From Candidatus Omnitrophota bacterium (GTDB lineage Bacteria; Ratteibacteria; UBA8468; B48-G9; DTJG01), in NCBI GenBank assembly GCA_023818725.1, contig JAMWBX010000071.1, positions 1 to 6,832 of the forward strand: a stretch of 6,832 nucleotides of DNA. Direction: 5' to 3'. Shown piece after piece: positions 1-6,185 of the stretch (positions are counted from its first letter, which is position 1; each line of letters starts with the position of its first letter). Below the pieces are notes generated by a model that did not search any database, was not told the origin of the DNA, and saw nothing but the letters and a program-made list of their open reading frames with translations. The position numbers and the translations under genes were made by a program.

Positions 1-1
1 C

Positions 2-1534
2 ATTCTGTTAAGAATGAGACTACTTATGGGTAGTTCCCTCACAGTTGAAGAAAGTATTTCTGCAATGATGGGCATAGTTAGTGACGAAACTCACATCAGC
101 GAAAAACCAGTTTTTGTTCTGAAACAGGAGGAATCTACAAAAAGAATTTTTTCAAAATTAAAAAGAGATTCCATATACAGAGTTGAATTTGATGATAACT
201 CTTCGATCCTGAAACTTCTTGAATCAGAACCATTTACTCATTTTAAGGACGAGCTTATGAGATTTTCGAAAAGATCCAGTATAAATCGGGTGCTTGAAGA
301 AATGAAAAAATATAATGCAGAGCTTATTGTACCAATAATTTTTCGCAACAGAGCAACGGGTGCTGTTTTGCTTGAAGCAAAGGAAGAAAAAACGGGTTTT
401 TCAAGTCGGGAAAGAAGCGTGTTGAATTTGCTTTCATTATATCTGGGGACTTTTATTGAGATGGTTGATCTTACTAGTACTCTGAGGGAAGACAGGATAC
501 ACCAGGAATCGTTACTTGAAAACCTGCCTGACGGGGTTATTACCGTGGACCAAGATCAAAATATTATCATTTTCAATGAAGAGGCGGAAAGGATTACAGG
601 ATTAAGGAAAGAAGAGGTTCTGGAAAAAAGGTTTAAAGATGTTTTACCGCACTGCATACAAAAATTATTAACTGAACTTTTAGTCAGTAAAAAAAGAATT
701 AGACATATTGAGACTGAGTTTAACAGAAATGGCAATACGGTGCCCCTGATAGCAAGTGGTACGTGTTTTTATTCATCAGATGGGGCCATACTCGGGGCGC
801 AGTTGATTTTTTCAGATATTTCTGAATTGAAAAGTCTGCAGAAACAGATTGAAAGAAATGAGCGTCTGGCATCCCTGGGAATTCTTGCTGCAGGTATTGC
901 ACATGAAATCAAAAATCCACTTGTGGCTTTGAAAACCTTTTCACAGCTTTTGCCGGAGAAGTTTAATGATGAAGAGTTCAGGTTAAATTACACAAAAATT
1001 GTAATCCCTGAGATCGAGAGAATAAATAAACTTGTTGAACAGTTGCTTGCATTTGCAAAACCAGGGCCACCGAAAATGGAAAAAATTGATCTGGTTTCTA
1101 TTGTTAGATCAATAATGATTCTTGTATCAGCTCAGGAAAAATTCAAAAGCATAGATATTACTATGACTGCAGACGCAGATGCCATAGATATTATCGTTGA
1201 CCCGGAAAAAATTAAACAGGCGCTATTGAACATTTTACTCAATAGTGCCGAAGCGATGGAAAACGGGTTTGGTAAAATCAGCATTTCTATTAAAAAGAAT
1301 ACTGATAGCGTCGTTATTGAAGTTTGTGATAATGGTCGGGGAATTCAACCAGAATATCTTGATAAGATTTTCGATCCGCTTTTTACTACCAAAGCCGATG
1401 GGACAGGCCTCGGGCTGACAATAGTTAATGAGATTATTTCTCAGCATAATGGAAAGATTCACGTTGAGAGTAAATTTGGTGAGTGGACAAAGGTTTTTGT
1501 TCGACTTCCTGTTAATTCAGGAGAACTCAGATGA
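2..1534 (+). CDS. Sensor histidine kinase, GAF-PAS-HisKA-HATPase (5' partial)
   Basis: Predicted autophosphorylating histidine kinase of a two-component system. Residues are numbered from the first ATG, at base 14. A GAF-like domain covers about 5-155 and a PAS domain about 164-270 (ENLPDGVITVD). A HisKA dimerisation domain at about 283-350 has the phospho-acceptor H297 in HEIKNP, with the HExxN pattern typical of kinases that also dephosphorylate their regulator. The HATPase domain (about 395-503) is complete: N410 in the N box, DNGRGI at 439-444 (G1) and GTGLGL at 463-468 (G2). The frame is open to the left edge, the ATG at 14 has no ribosome-binding site, and the protein would begin right at the GAF fold. 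I therefore infer that the gene starts upstream, perhaps with a membrane sensor region. No transmembrane segment is visible here. The stop overlaps the next gene as ATGA. Its likely partners are the receivers of the three downstream genes. The kinase call is firm; the signal and the true start are unknown. Confidence 0.93.
   Translation: MLLRMRLLMGSSLTVEESISAMMGIVSDETHISEKPVFVLKQEESTKRIFSKLKRDSIYRVEFDDNSSILKLLESEPFTHFKDELMRFSKRSSINRVLEEMKKYNAELIVPIIFRNRATGAVLLEAKEEKTGFSSRERSVLNLLSLYLGTFIEMVDLTSTLREDRIHQESLLENLPDGVITVDQDQNIIIFNEEAERITGLRKEEVLEKRFKDVLPHCIQKLLTELLVSKKRIRHIETEFNRNGNTVPLIASGTCFYSSDGAILGAQLIFSDISELKSLQKQIERNERLASLGILAAGIAHEIKNPLVALKTFSQLLPEKFNDEEFRLNYTKIVIPEIERINKLVEQLLAFAKPGPPKMEKIDLVSIVRSIMILVSAQEKFKSIDITMTADADAIDIIVDPEKIKQALLNILLNSAEAMENGFGKISISIKKNTDSVVIEVCDNGRGIQPEYLDKIFDPLFTTKADGTGLGLTIVNEIISQHNGKIHVESKFGEWTKVFVRLPVNSGELR
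1519..1523 (+). promoter_or_regulatory. Ribosome-binding site of the REC-GAF-PAS pseudokinase gene
   Basis: AGGAG lies 7 bases before the ATG at 1531, inside the last codons of the kinase gene. It fixes the start of the second gene and, with the ATGA overlap, indicates coupled translation of the two kinase-like proteins. Confidence 0.8.
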
Positions 1535-3429
1535 AACTTGTGATGCTGGTTATTGAAGAAAAAGCTATTGCAGACACTCTTGGTTTTCTGTTGAAAAATG
1601 ATTTTTTATCTATAACTGTTAATCCGTTAAATCTGAAGAATGAAATATTCAAGTATAAACCTGACATTGTTGTTATGGATTTTAAGTGTAAGGAAGTTTC
1701 TTCATATGAGGTTGTTGAAACTATAATAAAAACTTTTCCTGATGTTCCGATTATCGCGCTGGTGGATTTTTCTGGTCCATTTTCCAGGCGCCTGATGGAT
1801 TCAGGAGTATATGAAATTATCGAGAAACCATTTGACCCTGAAAAATTTAAATATGCCCTGAAAAGGGCGAATAGTTTAATAGAAGCTAGAAGTATGAAAA
1901 AAGTACAGTCACCTGGTTCAAAAGAAGAGGCAGGTTACATAAATGCTCAGGAAAATGTGTTTTTTCAGAAATTGAGTGATTTGATTATAAGCCATTTCAA
2001 AGATCCGGAAAGTTTTGTTTCTTCAGTAACCAACCTTTTCAGAATTCATTTTTTCTTGACCGGTATTTCCTTTTTTGTAAAAAAAGAAGATATGTTTGTT
2101 TTCCATAGCGGAAGCGGCGTTGAAAAAGAATTTTTCAGTACTATCAGATTTAATCAGGGCAGCGCAATTTACAGATGGCTTGTTTCAGAAAGAAAAATTC
2201 TTTACAAACAAGGTCAGAATGATCCGGAAATTTCTTCAGAAATGAATCTTCTAAAGGCAAATCTGATTCTTCCACTTCTAAATCGGGATGGCCATATATA
2301 CGGTTTTTTTGCGTTAGGATCCAGAATAACAGGAGAAAGTTTTGATAATAACGCCCTTCATTTTTTTGCTATCGTGGTAACATACCTGAGTGTACTTGTT
2401 GAAGATGCTTTTCTGTTTCAGAATATCATTGTTCAAAAGGAGTTTCAAAGAATCATACTTGAAAACGTTCCTACTGGAATTATAGTTCTTGATGACAGGT
2501 GCAATGTGATGATTTTCAATAAACATGCAGAATCAATACTGGAGAAGAAAGCAGAGGACGTTATTAATTCATCGATAGAAAAATGTGGTGTTGAATTTGC
2601 CTCAAAGATAAAAGAAATGGTTATTAATAAGCGAAGATTCAACAGAGAAGAGTTTTTTATGAAAACATTGAAAAAATGGATCGGGATGAGCTGCGATTTT
2701 ATCAAACAGAATAATGATGCGGTCTGGACTACAGTCATTTTTCAGGATATAACGCTTGCGAAAGAATTAGAAAATGAAAAGAAAAAAACCCAGCAGAATC
2801 AGTACTGGCAGGATATTGCCGCACAGCTTTCTCATGAAATAAAAAATCCGCTAGTCGCGATAAAAACCTTTGCCTGTCTTCTTCCGGAAAAATTTTCAGA
2901 CGAGTCCTTTAGAACTCAGTTTTACAGTGTTGTAAACAACGAAATCCAACGATTGGCAGTGCTTGTTGAAAAGATTGCACAGCTTGCTGACAGAGAACCT
3001 CTGGCATTAAGTAGAATCAACCTTCTAGAAGTAATGAAAAAGATTCAGGAGAAATTTCCTTCTGCAGAAGTTATTTCAAAAGATGGTATGGATATATCAG
3101 CAGAGGTAGATAGCTTGAGGCTTTTGGAAGCTATCGAATTTCTCCTTGACTTCTGCATTCAGGATACAAAAAATGGGGGTAGGATAAGAATTTCTCTGGA
3201 GACAAGTAATAATGTTATTGAAATTAAGATCGAAGAAACAGGAACCTGTATCAATCTGGAATCAATGGAAGATGTTTTTCAACCCTTTTCGAATCATCTT
3301 AATGCGCTGACTTCTCTTAATCTGGCTATAAGTCGTAAAATTATAGAACAACACGCAGGTACCATCAGGGCAGAATCTTTGCCAACTGGCGAGAAACGGT
3401 TTATCCTTACGCTTCCTCTGGCAAGATAA
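1531..3429 (+). CDS. REC-GAF-PAS-DHp histidine kinase homologue with degenerate ATPase domain
   Basis: A 632-residue soluble signalling protein. The N-terminal receiver (about 1-118) has the acidic pair E9/E10, phospho-acceptor D50 and K99, but V78 replaces the usual Thr/Ser switch residue. A GAF domain follows (about 142-295), then PAS (about 305-415; ENVPTGIIVLDD) and a HisKA/DHp domain with H435 in HEIKNP intact. The C-terminal HATPase-like region (about 495-632) has lost its nucleotide-binding motifs: the N-box Asn is D540, G1 reads ETGTCI (569-574) where the upstream kinase has DNGRGI, and G2 reads LTSLNL (593-598) where that kinase has GTGLGL. The fold is still recognisable by its C-terminal part (IIEQHAGTIRAES). 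It is therefore predicted not to bind ATP normally. It may be a phosphotransfer protein through H435, a heterodimer partner of the upstream kinase, or a regulator without phosphotransfer. It overlaps its neighbours by 4 and 1 bases. The reading frame is intact, so decay of the gene itself is unlikely. Confidence 0.9.
   Translation: MKLVMLVIEEKAIADTLGFLLKNDFLSITVNPLNLKNEIFKYKPDIVVMDFKCKEVSSYEVVETIIKTFPDVPIIALVDFSGPFSRRLMDSGVYEIIEKPFDPEKFKYALKRANSLIEARSMKKVQSPGSKEEAGYINAQENVFFQKLSDLIISHFKDPESFVSSVTNLFRIHFFLTGISFFVKKEDMFVFHSGSGVEKEFFSTIRFNQGSAIYRWLVSERKILYKQGQNDPEISSEMNLLKANLILPLLNRDGHIYGFFALGSRITGESFDNNALHFFAIVVTYLSVLVEDAFLFQNIIVQKEFQRIILENVPTGIIVLDDRCNVMIFNKHAESILEKKAEDVINSSIEKCGVEFASKIKEMVINKRRFNREEFFMKTLKKWIGMSCDFIKQNNDAVWTTVIFQDITLAKELENEKKKTQQNQYWQDIAAQLSHEIKNPLVAIKTFACLLPEKFSDESFRTQFYSVVNNEIQRLAVLVEKIAQLADREPLALSRINLLEVMKKIQEKFPSAEVISKDGMDISAEVDSLRLLEAIEFLLDFCIQDTKNGGRIRISLETSNNVIEIKIEETGTCINLESMEDVFQPFSNHLNALTSLNLAISRKIIEQHAGTIRAESLPTGEKRFILTLPLAR
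3368..3383 (+). promoter_or_regulatory. Candidate sigma-54 (-24/-12) promoter for the activator gene
   Basis: GGGCAGAATCTTTGCC resembles the sigma-54 consensus TGGCAC-N5-TTGCW. The GG (3369-3370) and GC (3381-3382) doublets have the required 10-base gap, and GGCA and TTGC are both present. Mismatches are the first base, the C after GGCA, and the last base. Transcription would start near 3394, about 35 bases before the ATG of the sigma-54 activator gene at 3429, which would allow autoregulation. It lies in coding sequence and could be chance. Reading the + strand TTGC occurrences by eye, I found no other site with GGCA and TTGC at this spacing. Confidence 0.35.
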
Positions 3430-4778
3430 TGAAAAAAATACTTGTTATAGATGACGAAAGAAGTGTACAGGAATCTTTAAAGCTTGTCCTTTCGGATAGT
3501 TACAATGTTTTGATTGCATCTTCCGGGAAAGAAGCTCTTGAGATTCTTTCAGGTGGCGAGATAGACATCGTATTTCTTGACATTCTTTTACCGGATAAAG
3601 ATGGTATAAGCCTTCTGCAGGATATCCGGATGAGTTATCCTGATATGCCTGTTATAATGCTGACAGCGGTTGCAAAGGTTTCAACGGCTGTAGAGGCCAT
3701 GAAGATGGGAGCCTATGACTATCTCACAAAACCCTTTGATGTGGAGGAAATACGGATTATCGCAAAAAAGGTTTCTGATCAATTAAGAGTCAAACAGAAG
3801 ATTCAATTTTTTTCTGATGAACTTGAAAAATCAAGTGGAGACATTGTATGTGAAAGTAAGAAGATGCAGGAGGTTCTTGCTCTTGCTTTGAAAGCAGCAC
3901 CATACGATTCTTCTGTCTTGATTTTTGGTCCCACAGGCAGCGGTAAAGAACTTGTTGCAAGGTTTATCCATAAAAAGAGTTCGAGAACTGGTGACCCGTT
4001 TGTTGCAATTCACTGTGCGGCCATACCTGAAACGCTTTTTGAAAGCGAAATCTTCGGATACGAAAAGGGTGCATTTACGGGTGCATTCAAAAGCAAGCCT
4101 GGAAAACTTGAAGTTGCTGGAGCAGGGACTGTTTTTTTTGACGAGATCGGAGAAATGCCTCTTTCATTACAGATAAAATTGCTTCGAGTTTTGCAGGAAA
4201 AGGAATTCTCAAGGGTTGGCTCAAATGAACCAATTAAGCTGGAGGCCAGAGTTCTTGCTGCGACATCAAGAGATTTGAAAAAAGAAATAGAAGCGGGAAG
4301 GTTTCGCGAGGACTTGTTTTATCGACTAAGTGTTATTCCTATTAATGTTCCTCCTTTGAAAGATCGCAGAGAAGATATTCTTCCGGTTGCATACTACTTT
4401 CTTTCTTTATTTGGGAAGCAGATGGGATCTAGGACGAAAGCTTTTTCACCGGAAGCTGAAAAATTACTATTTTCCTATGATTGGCCAGGAAATATCAGAG
4501 AGTTAAAAAATATGGTAGAGCGAATTTTGGTTTTAAAGGGAAGCAAGGATATAATAGATGTTGATGACTTACCGGAAGAACTAAAGATAAGAAAGGAAGA
4601 ACTAATCGACCAAGCAAATATTCCATTTGAGGAAAAAGTAAAAGAGTTTGAAAAGAGACTAATACTTGAGACCCTTGAAAAATTTTTCTGGAATAAGTCA
4701 AAAGCAGCAGAATATCTAAAGATGAGCCGTCGCATGTTAAGCTATAAGGTTGAAAAATATGGGATCGAAAAAAAATAA
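3429..4778 (+). CDS. Sigma-54-dependent response regulator, NtrC family (REC-AAA+-Fis HTH)
   Basis: Transcription activator that, when phosphorylated, should form an AAA+ ring and use ATP hydrolysis to open promoters bound by sigma-54 RNA polymerase. The receiver (about 1-120) is complete: D8/D9, phospho-acceptor D51, T79 and K101. The central domain (about 137-375) has Walker A GPTGSGKE (K173), the sigma-54 contact loop GAFTGA at 214-219, Walker B ending in D238-E239, and the later FREDLFYRL and WPGNIREL motifs. A Fis-type helix-turn-helix occupies about 422-446 (NKSKAAEYLKMSRR...YGI). At 449 residues it has the usual length of the AtoC/ZraR/NtrC group. The ATG overlaps the previous stop as TAATG with only a weak upstream Shine-Dalgarno, so translation is probably coupled. 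The likely phosphodonor is the kinase at 2-1534. Target promoters are unknown apart from a candidate site just upstream of this gene. No symbol is given because the subgroup cannot be told from the sequence. Confidence 0.96.
   Translation: MKKILVIDDERSVQESLKLVLSDSYNVLIASSGKEALEILSGGEIDIVFLDILLPDKDGISLLQDIRMSYPDMPVIMLTAVAKVSTAVEAMKMGAYDYLTKPFDVEEIRIIAKKVSDQLRVKQKIQFFSDELEKSSGDIVCESKKMQEVLALALKAAPYDSSVLIFGPTGSGKELVARFIHKKSSRTGDPFVAIHCAAIPETLFESEIFGYEKGAFTGAFKSKPGKLEVAGAGTVFFDEIGEMPLSLQIKLLRVLQEKEFSRVGSNEPIKLEARVLAATSRDLKKEIEAGRFREDLFYRLSVIPINVPPLKDRREDILPVAYYFLSLFGKQMGSRTKAFSPEAEKLLFSYDWPGNIRELKNMVERILVLKGSKDIIDVDDLPEELKIRKEELIDQANIPFEEKVKEFEKRLILETLEKFFWNKSKAAEYLKMSRRMLSYKVEKYGIEKK
4746..4749 (+). 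promoter_or_regulatory. Ribosome-binding site deciding the HD-GYP gene start
   Basis: AAGG ends 9 bases before the ATG at 4759. An in-frame TTG at 4750 directly abuts it and so has no usable spacing. This favours the ATG. The motif is short, so the choice is moderate in strength. Confidence 0.5.
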
Positions 4779-6162
4779 AATACTTGTCATTGAAGATAAC
4801 GTTGCAGTTCAGAATCTTTATAGGGAGATTCTGGTAAGACACGCATATGAAGTTGAGGTTCAGCAGGATACCTCCTTCGCCATTGATTTGTTGAAAAAAG
4901 ATCATTTCGACTTAATTATTCTTGACCTTCAGCTTCCGGGTGAAAATGGGATGATTTTTCTTGAAAGGCTGAAAAATCTTGAAATAGAAGTTCCGCCTAT
5001 AATTGTCTGCACCGGTCTTGCCTCGGTTGAAATCGCAGTTCAGGCAATAAAAAAAGGCGCTAGTGACTTTATTACAAAGCCTTTTACACTGGAATCACTG
5101 ATGTCAGCAATTGAGAGAAATATTAGAATAAATGAACTGGTAAAAAAAATTTCAGGAATCGAAGTAATTAGATCAATTCTCGAATTGAATAAAAAATTAA
5201 TTTCTATTACCGATATTGAACAACTATGTACCGCAGTCATTGACCTTGTTTATAATCTTGTAAAACCGGACCTCGCACTTTTTTATTTCATGGATGATAA
5301 TACTGGAAGATTTTTCCTGCGCCGCACAAAAGGAAGTTCCACGGATATAAATTTTCCTATTGTTATTTCTCTATCAGATGCTTGTTTATATAAGAAGGAC
5401 GGTTCTTCCTGCAGACGGATTGACAGCTGTTGTTTTGAAGTATTGCTTCTGGGGAGGAAGGATATAATAGGTATACTGAGGTTTTATTCAAAAAACCGAA
5501 GTTTCGACGATAAGGAATTGGATTTTCTTTCGGTTTTCGGAACACAGATTGGAATTGCTCTTGAAAATGCAAAGTTGTTGCAGCAACTTCAGGATTCTTA
5601 TATCAATTCGATAAGGTTTCTTGTGAATTCGCTCGAAGCAAAGGATGTCTACACAAAAAATCATTCTGAGCAAGTCGCCTATTATGCTGTTGCCATTGGA
5701 AAAGCTCTTGGCCTTGACGGCGATAACCTGGAAAGTTTACGAAATGCTGCGTATTTACATGACATAGGTAAGCTTGGCATAAAAGATGAAATTATTTCAA
5801 AAAAAACCTCTCTTTCCTGTGAAGAGTTTGAAATTATAAAGAAGCATCCCCTGATTACAAAGGAAATTCTGTCACCCCTGAGAATCAGAAAGGAGGAAAT
5901 TGAGGCCTGTGTTTACCATCATGAGAGGTTCGACGGCACGGGATATCCTGAAGGTCTTGAAGGAGAAAAAATTCCATTGCTGGCAAGGATTCTTGCTGTT
6001 GCTGATGCATTGAGCGCGATGGTTTCTGAGAGGCCATACCGTAAGAAAATGACAATTGAAGATGCACTGCAGGAACTGAAAGAAAATGCAGGGCAACAAT
6101 TTGATGAAAATATTGTGAGGGCATTGATGAATGTTATTAAAAATTCAAAAGAAAAACTATAG
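4759..6162 (+). CDS. REC-GAF-HD-GYP response regulator, predicted cyclic-di-GMP phosphodiesterase
   Basis: A 467-residue cytoplasmic regulator predicted to hydrolyse cyclic-di-GMP under control of its receiver. The receiver (about 5-125) has E12/D13, phospho-acceptor D56, T85 and K107. A GAF domain (about 150-283) holds an unusual cysteine group: C209, C218, C224 and C225. A short helical linker leads to the HD-GYP domain (about 283-460). This has H302 (HSEQV), the HD pair H334-D335 in HDIGK, the signature HHERFDGTGYP at 387-397, and the later D-x-L-S-A-M and RPYR elements. All the motifs expected of an active HD-GYP enzyme are therefore present. I chose the ATG at 4759 over the in-frame TTG at 4750 because an AAGG is well spaced only for the ATG. 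Either start overlaps the activator gene (by 20 bases from the ATG). No GGDEF cyclase is in view, so the source of the substrate lies elsewhere. A non-cyclic-di-GMP role is possible but less likely. Confidence 0.94.
   Translation: MGSKKNKILVIEDNVAVQNLYREILVRHAYEVEVQQDTSFAIDLLKKDHFDLIILDLQLPGENGMIFLERLKNLEIEVPPIIVCTGLASVEIAVQAIKKGASDFITKPFTLESLMSAIERNIRINELVKKISGIEVIRSILELNKKLISITDIEQLCTAVIDLVYNLVKPDLALFYFMDDNTGRFFLRRTKGSSTDINFPIVISLSDACLYKKDGSSCRRIDSCCFEVLLLGRKDIIGILRFYSKNRSFDDKELDFLSVFGTQIGIALENAKLLQQLQDSYINSIRFLVNSLEAKDVYTKNHSEQVAYYAVAIGKALGLDGDNLESLRNAAYLHDIGKLGIKDEIISKKTSLSCEEFEIIKKHPLITKEILSPLRIRKEEIEACVYHHERFDGTGYPEGLEGEKIPLLARILAVADALSAMVSERPYRKKMTIEDALQELKENAGQQFDENIVRALMNVIKNSKEKL
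4768..4775 (+). other. A8 tract in the overlap of the activator and HD-GYP genes
   Basis: Eight consecutive adenines lie in the 20-base overlap, read as GAA AAA AAA TAA at the end of the activator and TCG AAA AAA AAT in the HD-GYP gene. Such tracts can promote polymerase slippage. A transcript one A shorter would join the two frames as E-K-N-K-I-L-V-I, fusing the activator to the following receiver. The tract is seen directly; slippage is only a possibility. Confidence 0.4.
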
Positions 6163-6172
6163 TCAGGACATG

Positions 6173-6179
6173 AAAGGAG
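6173..6179 (+). promoter_or_regulatory. Strong ribosome-binding site of mreB
   Basis: AAAGGAG lies 6 bases before the ATG at 6186, inside the 23-base gap after the HD-GYP stop. It is close to the ideal Shine-Dalgarno and fixes the mreB start. The gap holds no hairpin terminator, which supports read-through from the signalling genes. Confidence 0.85.
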
Positions 6180-6185
6180 TTTCCG

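Noticed and set aside
357..372. CGGGTGCTGTTTTGCT, with correct sigma-54 spacing
   Set aside because: The -24 half beyond GG does not match, and it lies inside the GAF-coding part of the first kinase.
2586..2601. TGGTGTTGAATTTGCC, with correct sigma-54 spacing
   Set aside because: Only the TGG and TTGC parts match; the CAC after GG is absent, and it lies far from any gene start.
2806..2820. TGGCAGGATATTGCC, resembling a sigma-54 promoter
   Set aside because: The GG to GC gap is 9 bases instead of 10, which is normally inactive, and it encodes residues just before the H box of protein 2.
4495..4905. 136-codon open frame on the minus strand across the activator/HD-GYP junction
   Set aside because: It is antisense to the HTH and receiver coding regions, and its translation shows no recognisable domain.
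5572..5589. Near-perfect 18-base inverted repeat AAGTTGTTGCAGCAACTT
   Set aside because: It encodes the Lys-Leu-Leu-Gln-Gln-Leu linker helix between GAF and HD-GYP. The repeat is explained by Leu/Gln codons, and no promoter is next to it.
5982..5997. GGCAAGGATTCTTGCT, a sigma-54-like element upstream of mreB
   Set aside because: The GG to GC gap is 11 bases, one too many, and it falls in conserved HD-GYP coding sequence.
6163..6185. Possible terminator or promoter between the HD-GYP gene and mreB
   Set aside because: The 23 bases hold only the ribosome-binding site; there is no hairpin or T run and no room for a full promoter.
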